NCBI GenBank assembly: GCA_937930465.1 | Contig: CALGKV010000145.1 | Span: 1-10,847 of the forward strand | Source: Methanosuratincolales archaeon | GTDB taxonomy: Archaea > Thermoproteota > Methanomethylicia > Methanomethylicales > Methanomethylicaceae | DNA length: 10,847 bases | Reading direction: 5' to 3' | Shown: positions 1-6,249 of the stretch, one piece after another | How positions within the stretch are numbered: the stretch's first letter is position 1 | Layout: every line of letters starts with the position of its first letter | Notes under the pieces: generated by a model | What the model was told of the DNA's origin: nothing | Seen by the model: the letters and a program-made list of their open reading frames with translations, nothing else | Databases searched by the model: none | Position numbers and translations under genes: made by a program

Positions 1-716
1 TCGATTCAGCGGTTACGGCTGCACTTTCAGCGAGATCCCTGGGCAGGGAAAGAGTCCTCGCCCTCGTGATGCCCGACTTGGCTGCCACGCCAGAAGAGGA
101 CGTAAGTGATGCAATAGCCTTTGCTGAAAGCCTCCGGATACAATACAGGACTGTTGACATCACACAGGCATCCAAGGTCGTCACAGAGCTTGCCTCAGCG
201 CTTTGCCAGCGCAAGGACAAGGTTGCAGAAGGGAATGTCAGGGCGAGGCTTAGGATGACTATTCTCTACTACATTGCGAATTCGGAGGGCAGGATCGTGA
301 TAGGGAGTGGAGACAGGAGCGAACTCATGATTGGCTACTTTACCAAGTACGGCGATGGGGGTGTAGACATACTTCCCCTTGGATGCCTCTACAAGACCCA
401 AGTCAGGAAGCTTGCCAAGCATTTGGGGATCCCTCAAAGTATAATATTGAAGGAAAGTTCCCCGAGGCTTTGGGAGGGGCAGACAGCAGAAAGCGAGCTG
501 GGCATCAGCTATGAGGACATCGACACGATCCTCTATCGCCTCTTCGACCTTGGGATGAAGAAGGACGAGGTTGCGAGGGAGCTTGGACCGAACTACGCAG
601 CCAAGGTGGAAAGGGTTGCAACGATGGTCAGGGAGAGCGCCCACAAGAGGAGAGTGCCCCCTATCCCCAGATTGCAAGTGCACAAGGCTCCTTGGCATGA
701 TGTGACAGCCTTTTGA
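1..716 (+). CDS. nadE: NAD synthetase NadE, 5'-truncated by the window edge
   Basis: NadE amidates nicotinic acid adenine dinucleotide to NAD, using ATP, in the last step of NAD synthesis in the cytoplasm. The frame is open from the first full codon (position 3), and its first residues, DSAVTAAL, are the end of the SGGxDS PP-loop of this ATP pyrophosphatase family, so roughly the first 30-40 residues lie outside the window. Later family landmarks are GNVRARLRM, GSGDRSE with the following GYFTKYGDGG, and the C-terminal SPRLWEGQTAESELG, which contribute to ATP and deamido-NAD binding. About 238 residues are visible; whole archaeal enzymes are about 250-270. No glutaminase domain fits in the missing part if the length is normal, so it is probably ammonia-dependent (inference). 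The nuclease-like gene begins 13 nt after the TGA, so the two are probably co-transcribed. Identification is secure. Confidence 0.95.
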   Translation, partial: DSAVTAALSARSLGRERVLALVMPDLAATPEEDVSDAIAFAESLRIQYRTVDITQASKVVTELASALCQRKDKVAEGNVRARLRMTILYYIANSEGRIVIGSGDRSELMIGYFTKYGDGGVDILPLGCLYKTQVRKLAKHLGIPQSIILKESSPRLWEGQTAESELGISYEDIDTILYRLFDLGMKKDEVARELGPNYAAKVERVATMVRESAHKRRVPPIPRLQVHKAPWHDVTAF

Positions 717-729
717 AGGCGTACAACGT

Positions 730-1251
730 ATGAGTCTGCTTCAAACGCTACTCGAAAAAATGGAAAAAGGAGTCCCTGCGGGGGAGTTCGCCAAAGAGCT
801 CTGCTGGAGGGACTTCGAGGAGTTTACCGCAGAAATATTCTCTGAGAACAGTTTCGCGGTGCTTAAGAATGTCAGGTTCGGCGCGGAGAGAAGGAGATAT
901 GAGATTGATGTAGTAGCGTTCCAGAGACCGCGCGTCATGCTTGTAGATTGCAAGCACTGGAGCATGAGGACGGGCAAGTCGAGTGGCATAAAAGATGCGG
1001 CGGCTAGGCAACTGCTCAGGGCACATCATTTTGAGGGGAAGTTGATCAAAATCATACCTGAGGCTGCAGAGTGGGGAAGGGCATTAATCATACCGGCGAT
1101 CGTGACACTCCACCAAGAGGCGGTCACAGAACACAACGGCGTATTCGTGATTCCTGTCTTCAAGTTGAACCAGTTCATTGAAGAGGCGAGGAGCGGCATA
1201 TTCGATGCAAAAGAGATAACGTTGGCTAGCCCGAAGGGGTTTCAGGGCTAG
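730..1251 (+). CDS. Small PD-(D/E)XK nuclease-like protein (restriction endonuclease-like fold)
   Basis: This 173-residue protein looks like a stand-alone endonuclease-like domain. An N-terminal helix contains WRDFEEFTAEIF (about 26-37). It is followed by YEIDVVAF (57-64) and VMLVDCKHW (69-77), matching the E...D...(D/E)xK core of Mrr/RecB-like nucleases, with D60 and D73-C-K75 as the likely metal-binding and catalytic residues. Q94 downstream could play the part of the RecB-type motif glutamine. No DNA-binding, helicase or methylase partner is adjacent, so a classical restriction system is unlikely; archaeal DNA repair or recombination is possible but not shown. No signal peptide or membrane segment is seen. 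ATG at 730 follows a weak GAAGG site at 715-719. Its last 26 nt overlap the 3' end of thiDN on the other strand. The fold is fairly confident; the function is unknown. Confidence 0.75.
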   Translation: MSLLQTLLEKMEKGVPAGEFAKELCWRDFEEFTAEIFSENSFAVLKNVRFGAERRRYEIDVVAFQRPRVMLVDCKHWSMRTGKSSGIKDAAARQLLRAHHFEGKLIKIIPEAAEWGRALIIPAIVTLHQEAVTEHNGVFVIPVFKLNQFIEEARSGIFDAKEITLASPKGFQG

Positions 1252-2620
1252 TGGCTCCTGCAAGCTTTCTTGCAATTCGGATCGCCTTCATGGCCACCTC
1301 GACCGCATCTCTGCCAAATACCAGCATCATTGCCTCCTTCCCCCAGTCACCTGTGTGGTAAATGATGTCTGGAACCTTCCCATGGGCTCTTATTGCCTCT
1401 TTTATCCCCCAAGGTATGGACGCCCCCTCGACGGCTTTGATTTCTTCAGGCTCTTTTGAGCGGTCGTATGAAGAGTGCGAAAAACCCAGGTCGCTGATGA
1501 CCTTCAATATCTCAGCTGAGTATCTGATGTTCATCGCAGACCTAATCTCAGGGTCATGATTCATGGCTGAAAGGACGGCACGGGCGACATGCCGGGAGCC
1601 GCCAAAAGCAGGGCAGGAGGCTGGTTTAAGGCGACCGCCAGAATCCGAGATTCTCCCAGGTACACCGCATACAGACTCCACCCCTGTGGCATATCTCAGA
1701 GGCAGGGACATGGCTATGTTGATCTGGCATTCAGGCGAGAGGAGCGAAGCATATTCTGAAGACTCGAGCAGGCACAGGGCATCGCTCATGGACGAAATGG
1801 TCCTGAACTTCTCAGCGTCAATCTCCAAGTTTGATAGGGGGTTCACCGGACCGACGCCCCTCCCCACCTCCAAACCATATAAAATTGCGTTTCGCACGAA
1901 CTGCTTTGCCATACCCACCGCATCCTCTACATTGTGTCCGAGCGCCAAGAAGGAAGCCAGTGCTGCAGAGAAGGTGCATCCAGTGCCGTGCGTGGCCTTT
2001 GAGGGGATCCTTTCTCCACTGTAAAAGATGGGGACCCTGCCCCTGGAGAAGAGTATGTCAACTGGCTCGCCAGGCAGGTGCCCGCCCTTGATTACAACGT
2101 AATGGGCACCCATGTCGAGCAGCAGCTCCCCTGCTCTCAAGACGTCGTCCATTGAAGAGATCCCCATTTTTGTGAGAGCTGACGCCTCCTCGACATTGGG
2201 CGTGATCACATGCGCCACGGGTATAAGATCCTCTTTTAAGGTAAAGACCGCTTCTTGCCTGAGCAAGAGCGATCCAGACTTTGAGACCATTACAGGGTCG
2301 ACGACCGCATCCAACCCGAATTCTGTAATTGCCCTTGCGACCGCACAGATTATCGGGGAATCAGAGAGCATCCCTGTCTTTGCGTGCTTAACTCCCATGT
2401 CACTGACTACTGCATCTATCTGAGCTCTCACCATCGCTGGCGGGATCTCATGGATACCGTAGACGCCTTTTGTGTCCTGGGCAGTCACCGCTGTGATTGC
2501 AGAAGCACCGTGCACCCCCAAGGCCGCAAAGGTCTTCAGATCTGCTTGGATCCCTGCTCCGCCACCAGAGTCGGATCCGGCTATCGTGATCACAACAGGG
2601 ATTTTGGACATTTTTGTCAT
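1226..2620 (-). CDS. thiDN: Bifunctional hydroxymethylpyrimidine (phosphate) kinase / thiamine-phosphate synthase ThiDN
   Basis: A 464-residue fusion for thiamine synthesis. The ThiD half (about 7-265) phosphorylates HMP and HMP-P. It shows IAGSDSGGGAGIQADLKTF at 13-31, VIKGGH at 176-181 and the HGTGCTFSAALA anion-hole motif at 211-222. The ThiN half (about 280-455) joins HMP-PP with the thiazole phosphate, replacing ThiE as in many archaea. Its NIRYS (R366) and IIYHTGDWG (H422) correspond, as I recall the family, to the arginine and histidine needed for catalysis. Start choice: ATG at 2620 has GAGGG (2630-2626) 5 nt upstream; an in-frame ATG at 2686 would add 22 residues outside the family and run through the promoter, and ATG at 2611 is badly spaced. 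It is divergent from thiR, which probably controls it. Its 3' end overlaps the nuclease gene by 26 nt. Confidence 0.93.
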   Translation of the reverse strand: MTKMSKIPVVITIAGSDSGGGAGIQADLKTFAALGVHGASAITAVTAQDTKGVYGIHEIPPAMVRAQIDAVVSDMGVKHAKTGMLSDSPIICAVARAITEFGLDAVVDPVMVSKSGSLLLRQEAVFTLKEDLIPVAHVITPNVEEASALTKMGISSMDDVLRAGELLLDMGAHYVVIKGGHLPGEPVDILFSRGRVPIFYSGERIPSKATHGTGCTFSAALASFLALGHNVEDAVGMAKQFVRNAILYGLEVGRGVGPVNPLSNLEIDAEKFRTISSMSDALCLLESSEYASLLSPECQINIAMSLPLRYATGVESVCGVPGRISDSGGRLKPASCPAFGGSRHVARAVLSAMNHDPEIRSAMNIRYSAEILKVISDLGFSHSSYDRSKEPEEIKAVEGASIPWGIKEAIRAHGKVPDIIYHTGDWGKEAMMLVFGRDAVEVAMKAIRIARKLAGATSPETPSG

Positions 2621-2650
2621 ACTTACCCTCAATAATTTTATATGACGGGC

Positions 2651-2659
2651 TTTATAAGG
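2651..2659 (+). promoter_or_regulatory. Candidate TATA box of thiR
   Basis: TTTATAAGG lies about 47 nt upstream of the thiR start. A start site about 26 nt downstream, near 2681, gives a leader of about 20 nt with the GGTG ribosome-binding site at 2692-2695. The alternative box TATATATAA at 2662-2670 would put the start site inside the GGTG. A short inverted repeat, ACCA-N5-TGGT (2682-2694), sits at the predicted start site and is a weak operator candidate. Confidence 0.45.
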
Positions 2660-2660
2660 A

Positions 2661-2670
2661 GTATATATAA
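2661..2670 (-). promoter_or_regulatory. Candidate TATA box of thiDN
   Basis: Read on the minus strand this is TTATATATAC. An archaeal start site about 26 nt downstream would fall near 2640, giving a leader of about 20 nt that contains the GAGGG Shine-Dalgarno site at 2630-2626. It lies directly beside the opposite-facing thiR TATA candidate at 2651-2659. No TPP riboswitch-like leader would fit in such a short 5' region. Confidence 0.5.
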
Positions 2671-2701
2671 TTAATGAATAAACCAATTTATGGTGTAAGA
2701 C

Positions 2702-3664
2702 TTGAACCCGCCGTGCGAGCTCACTGTAAAGGAACTTCTACCGATTCTGAGGACCCTGGTCGCGAAGGAGCTGGCTGAAAACCACGGCTACACCCAGACC
2801 AAGATAGCGAAAAAGCTCGGGGTCACACAGGCTGCTGTGAGCGGATACCTGACACAGCGGGTGACCGATGATGCAACCAAGCCATTCTCCCTTAAGGAGC
2901 TCCGGGACATAGCCAAGAGCCTAGCATCCGAGATAACTATGAAGCGGTTCTCAAACGCGGATATGATCAATAAAATCTGCGAGATCTGCCTTAACCTAAG
3001 GCGCGGGGGATCGATATGCCATGCCCACAAGATGAGGATCCAAGAGCTTGAGGACGAGAAGTGCAGCATATGCATGCAACTGCACATGAGTCTCACCGAC
3101 CTATCAGACATGAGAAGGGCGACCCTGAGCGACCTGACCGTTGCAGTCTCGATGATCGAGAACACCCCTGAGTTCGTTGAACTTGAGCCGCAGGTGCTTT
3201 CAAACATAGTAATGGCACTTAAGAATGCAAAGGGTGTTGCAGATGTGGCTGGGATCCCAGGAAGGTTAGTCAAGATAAGGGGCAAGGTACTATCCCTGAT
3301 GGATCCTGAGTTCGGAGTCTCGAGTCACCTGGCAAAGCTACTCTTGAGGGTCATGAGCGTTAACCCCGAGGTGAGGTCGGTCATCAACACTGCCTACAAC
3401 GAGGATGTTTCAGAGGCAATAAATAAGATGGGTTTCCACTTCGCTGTTTTCAATCGCACTCCAGTCCAGAAGGGCGAGGAGGAGCTCTTCGAATTCGCAG
3501 AATCAGCATTCAAGGAAAACAGGGGCTGGGTCGATGTGATCATCGATACGGGAGGGGTCGGGATAGAGCCAAATGCCTATTTCTTCGAGAAGAATGCGCT
3601 CAGACTGGCAGACAGGATTGTGAGGATAGCGAGACTGGTCGCCGCAAGGAAGGAGCATAAGTGA
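2702..3664 (+). CDS. thiR: ThiR-like transcriptional regulator: HTH plus catalytically degenerate ThiN domain
   Basis: This 320-residue protein probably senses thiamine phosphates and represses thiamine genes, as described for archaeal ThiR. An N-terminal helix-turn-helix (about 28-55; TQTKIAKKLGVTQAAVSGYL) is followed by a cysteine-rich linker with C93-x2-C96, C106-x-x-H109 and C121-x2-C124, possibly a metal site. The C-terminal ThiN-like domain (about 140-315) aligns with that of ThiDN next door. Where the enzyme has NIRYS this protein has NTAYN (A231), and where it has YHTGDWG it has IDTGGVG (D282). Both enzyme residues are thus replaced, which fits ligand sensing without catalysis. The start is TTG at 2702 with GGTG at 2692-2695, 6 nt upstream. 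It is divergent from thiDN, its likely target. Confident by architecture and context. Confidence 0.88.
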   Translation: MNPPCELTVKELLPILRTLVAKELAENHGYTQTKIAKKLGVTQAAVSGYLTQRVTDDATKPFSLKELRDIAKSLASEITMKRFSNADMINKICEICLNLRRGGSICHAHKMRIQELEDEKCSICMQLHMSLTDLSDMRRATLSDLTVAVSMIENTPEFVELEPQVLSNIVMALKNAKGVADVAGIPGRLVKIRGKVLSLMDPEFGVSSHLAKLLLRVMSVNPEVRSVINTAYNEDVSEAINKMGFHFAVFNRTPVQKGEEELFEFAESAFKENRGWVDVIIDTGGVGIEPNAYFFEKNALRLADRIVRIARLVAARKEHK

Positions 3665-3670
3665 GGTATA

Positions 3671-3709
3671 CATTTTTTATAGCCCAAGAGTAAAAGGAAG
3701 AGTCTTGGG
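3671..3709 (+). promoter_or_regulatory. Promoter-like region of the GTPase gene with a 7-bp inverted repeat
   Basis: The 59-bp gap after thiR holds a T6 run running into TTTTTATAG (3674-3682), a possible TATA box or the T-rich end of the thiR transcript. It is followed by a perfect inverted repeat, CCCAAGA (3683-3689) and TCTTGGG (3703-3709), with a 13-nt spacer. If the TATA is real, the start site falls near 3703, so the repeat would cover the initiation zone as an operator would. No T-tract follows the right arm, so it does not look like a terminator. Confidence 0.4.
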
Positions 3710-3723
3710 AAACGGTGTAGTAC

Positions 3724-4875
3724 TTGCCCGCAAACCTACCTCCTCAGGCAAAAGCAGCAGAGAGGAGATATATTGAAGCCAAGACTCTACCCGAGAAGAT
3801 AAGGTACCTCCAGGAATTCATCTCATCTATCCCTGAACACAAGGGCAACGAGAAGATGAGGAGGTATCTGAGGAGGCGCCTCGCTGAACTTAAGGAGGAG
3901 CTAGAAGAGCAGAAAAAGAGGAAGTCGGGCAGCGGGGGCGGCGGCTTCTCGGTCAAGAAGGAGGGGGCCGCACAGGTTGTCCTTGTCGGAGCTACCGGCA
4001 CCGGCAAGAGCAGCATACTTTCATCGACCACTAATGCGAAGGTTGAAGTCGGGGACCATCAGTTTGCCACAAAAGAACCGGTGCCTGGGATGCTTGACTT
4101 TGAAGACCTCCAGTTCCAGCTGGTGGACACGCCAGCGATTTTTGAGGGGGCAAGCTATGGGATCTCCTGGGGATCGCAGCTCATGAGCGTTATAAGGAAT
4201 GCGGATGGGCTGTTGGTCGTGCTGGACGGATACGATCCTGTCCGGCAGTACGGCATGGTAATTAAAGAGTTGGGGATGGCAGGGATTACGACCGACAGGG
4301 CGGGGAGGAAGATCGAGATCGAGAGGACCACAGGCGGAGGAATCCAGATAGCTTGCACAGGGAGGATCGCCTGCAGGGTGGAGGAGATCGACAAGATCTT
4401 GAAGGAGGCAGGCATCAGGAACGCGGTTGTCAGAATATGGGGAGACGCAAGGAGGGAGGACATCTTGGGGGCACTTGAGCAAACGAAGAGCTACAAGCCC
4501 TCGCTGATCCTAATAAACAAAGTCGACGTATTCCCTGCAGCAACTCAAGAGTTCGAAAAGCTGACAGGGAGGGCGGCACTCGGGATCTCCGCACGGACAG
4601 GTGCAGGGCTTGCTAGCCTCGGCAGGGAGATTTTCAGGATGCTCGGCATAATCAGGGTCTATACAAAGGAGGTCGGGGGGGAGCCCGCCAAGAAGCCCAT
4701 AGTGCTGAGGCAGGGTGCGAAGGTCATCGATGTGGCGAAGGTCGTCCACTCTCACCTGTATAAGAACTTCAAGATAGCAAGGATATGGGGACCGTCGGCA
4801 AAGTACGATGCCGAAAAGGTCGGGGCAGACCACGAGCTTAAGGATGGGGACATAGTCGAGATAAGGATAAAGTAG
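3724..4875 (+). CDS. DRG/OBG-like GTPase with C-terminal TGS domain
   Basis: A 383-residue translation-type GTPase of the DRG (Rbg1-like) group, expected to bind ribosomes or RNA in the cytoplasm. The basic, partly coiled-coil N-terminus (about 10-68) ends in a KRKSGSGGGG linker. The G domain has G1 GATGTGKS (89-96), a G3-like DTPA (135-138), G4 NKVD (265-268) and G5 SAR (289-291). The TGS domain is about 325-383. Two motifs differ from the canonical DRG forms as I know them: G1 is not GFPSVGKS, and the DxxG glycine is alanine. It therefore seems to be a divergent archaeal paralogue rather than a standard DRG. Length is close to the usual 365-400. The start is TTG at 3724 with GGTG at 3714-3717. 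It is downstream of thiR on the same strand with a possible own promoter; no functional link to thiamine is evident. Confidence 0.82.
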   Translation: MPANLPPQAKAAERRYIEAKTLPEKIRYLQEFISSIPEHKGNEKMRRYLRRRLAELKEELEEQKKRKSGSGGGGFSVKKEGAAQVVLVGATGTGKSSILSSTTNAKVEVGDHQFATKEPVPGMLDFEDLQFQLVDTPAIFEGASYGISWGSQLMSVIRNADGLLVVLDGYDPVRQYGMVIKELGMAGITTDRAGRKIEIERTTGGGIQIACTGRIACRVEEIDKILKEAGIRNAVVRIWGDARREDILGALEQTKSYKPSLILINKVDVFPAATQEFEKLTGRAALGISARTGAGLASLGREIFRMLGIIRVYTKEVGGEPAKKPIVLRQGAKVIDVAKVVHSHLYKNFKIARIWGPSAKYDAEKVGADHELKDGDIVEIRIK

Positions 4876-4916
4876 TTAGGCTGGTTTGTTTGGCAGATAA
4901 ATCCTCGTTCTGGGGA

Positions 4917-4929
4917 AAGGATTATTTTG
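4917..4929 (+). promoter_or_regulatory. Shared 13-bp element upstream of mmp15 (copy 1)
   Basis: AAGGATTATTTTG matches the element at 8199-8211 upstream of atwA at 12 of 13 positions. It ends 14 nt before the TATA-like TATATC at 4944-4949, nearly the same spacing as at atwA. Its AGGATT (4918-4923) also forms an inverted repeat with AATCCT at 4900-4905 across 12 nt. A regulator-binding site just upstream of the core promoter is inferred. Confidence 0.5.
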
Positions 4930-4942
4930 GGCAAGTAAGACG

Positions 4943-4949
4943 GTATATC
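4943..4949 (+). promoter_or_regulatory. Weak candidate TATA box of the mmp15-ycaO-tfuA operon
   Basis: GTATATC would place the start site near 4971, giving an almost absent leader overlapping the strong GGTGAT ribosome-binding site at 4970-4975. That conflict makes the exact box uncertain; the alternative ATTATTTT at 4921-4928 gives a leader of about 30 nt, but it is part of the shared element. Some promoter in this 105-bp gap is likely, because the distance from the GTPase stop is much larger than within the operon. Confidence 0.3.
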
Positions 4950-4980
4950 GAAGGATGTTTGGCGCGGCTGGTGATGGCAT

Positions 4981-6222
4981 ATGGTCAGGATAGCGCAAAT
5001 ATCGTGCGGATCTGAGTATAGCGGCATTCAGGGAGAGATCGAGAAGGCGGCGAAGATCGTCGGGGGGCAGATATTCGTGCCCGAGGTCGACATATCAGAG
5101 ATCAGGGCGATCGAGGACGAGCTAGGGTTCCATGTGGCTAGCCCAGGCCTTAGGGTAATGATGGCCAGGGCCAAGGCCATCGTGGAAGGCAGGGTCGATG
5201 CGGATGGCGTGTTCATAGCGACCTGCTTCAGGTGCGCCGAAGGCGCACTCGTCAGGAGTGTGGTGAGGAGGTACATCCAGAGCCAGACGAAGATCCCAGT
5301 GGTGACTTATTCATTCACTGAGAGGACCAAAGCGGGAGCCCTATTGCTGCGCATGGAGGCACTGGTCAACATAATAGACAAGAAGCCGCTATTCGCAAGG
5401 ATGAAGCAGGAAGGCATAACCGCCGGGATTGACTCTGGCTCCACCACCACGAAGGCTGTTGTTATGAGGGATAACGAGATCATAGGCCACGGCTGGGTCC
5501 CAACAACTAGTGTGCTGGATTCGGGATCAACAGCGCTGAACCAAGCGCTCAAGGAGGCAGGAATTGACGAGTCCAAGCTAGAGGGAATCGGGGTCACAGG
5601 CTACGGCAGGACAATCCTGAAGGAGAGGTACAAGGCACAGCTGGCAATGGAGGAGGTTTCGACCTGCTCGAAAGGTGCGCTATTCCTGACCGACAAGCAG
5701 AGGGGGGATGCAACCGTAATAGACATCGGCGGCATGGACAACAAGGCGGTCACTCTTTACGACAGCATACCTGACAGCTTCACCGTGGGCGGAGTCTGTG
5801 CGGGTGCATCCGGAAGGTTCCTAGAGACGACTGCCAAGAGGCTCGGTGTCCCGATAGAGCAGTTTGGGGACCTTGCTCTGAAAGGGGACTGGAAGGCTGT
5901 GCCAATGAACGCGTACTGCATCGTCTTCGGGCTGCAGGATCTTGTCGCCGGTCTGGCCGGAGGGGCAAAGCCAGAGGATGCCGCAGCAGCTGCCTGCCAC
6001 AGCGTGGCAGAGCAGGTCTTCGAGCAGCAGCTCCAGGAGATAGACATAAGGTACCCGATAATCCAGGTCGGATCGACGGCACTTGTTAAGGGGCTGGTCA
6101 AGGCACTCTCGGAGATACTCAGCGTTGAGATGATAGTCCCCAAAAAGCCTAACCTGATTGGTTGCGTCGGAGCAGCTGTGATGGTATCTGGGATGAAAGA
6201 GCTTGAGGAGACTAGGATATAA
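4981..6222 (+). CDS. mmp15: Methanogenesis marker protein 15 (activase-type ASKHA ATPase)
   Basis: This 413-residue protein belongs to the methanogen-restricted branch of the 2-hydroxyacyl-CoA dehydratase activase (BadF/HgdC-like) family. In that family ATP hydrolysis drives low-potential electron transfer from a 4Fe-4S cluster. The N-terminal domain (1-145) is additional and has C9 and a CFRC motif (C82, C85). The ASKHA ATPase domain follows with GIDSGSTTTKAV (149-160), VTGYGR (205-210) and DIGGMDNK (248-255). VCAGASGRFLE (C273) and AYCIVFGLQD (C313) match the two positions that bind the bridging cluster in activases. ATG at 4981 has an ideal GGTGAT at 4970-4975. It leads an operon with ycaO (27-nt gap) and tfuA, which ties it to MCR maturation. 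A role as reductant or ATP-driven helper in MCR modification or activation is inferred; the family name is confident, the biochemistry is not. Confidence 0.92.
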   Translation: MVRIAQISCGSEYSGIQGEIEKAAKIVGGQIFVPEVDISEIRAIEDELGFHVASPGLRVMMARAKAIVEGRVDADGVFIATCFRCAEGALVRSVVRRYIQSQTKIPVVTYSFTERTKAGALLLRMEALVNIIDKKPLFARMKQEGITAGIDSGSTTTKAVVMRDNEIIGHGWVPTTSVLDSGSTALNQALKEAGIDESKLEGIGVTGYGRTILKERYKAQLAMEEVSTCSKGALFLTDKQRGDATVIDIGGMDNKAVTLYDSIPDSFTVGGVCAGASGRFLETTAKRLGVPIEQFGDLALKGDWKAVPMNAYCIVFGLQDLVAGLAGGAKPEDAAAAACHSVAEQVFEQQLQEIDIRYPIIQVGSTALVKGLVKALSEILSVEMIVPKKPNLIGCVGAAVMVSGMKELEETRI

Positions 6223-6249
6223 CAGCAATGGATCCAGGGATGCGCAGAC

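Noticed and set aside
195..698. Long minus-strand open frame inside nadE
   Set aside because: It is antisense to a clear NAD synthetase and shows no recognisable protein motif or ribosome-binding site.
1563..2024. Plus-strand open frame opposite thiDN
   Set aside because: ThiDN motifs on the other strand are unmistakable; this frame is low in family-like content and is a shadow.
2621..2686. 22-residue N-terminal extension of ThiDN from ATG at 2686
   Set aside because: It would translate the TATA region, is not part of the ThiD fold, and the ATG at 2620 has a proper Shine-Dalgarno site.
2621..2701. Possible TPP riboswitch before the thiamine genes
   Set aside because: The gap is only 81 bp, mostly AT-rich promoter sequence, with none of the conserved TPP-aptamer core seen, and ThiR offers a protein-based control.
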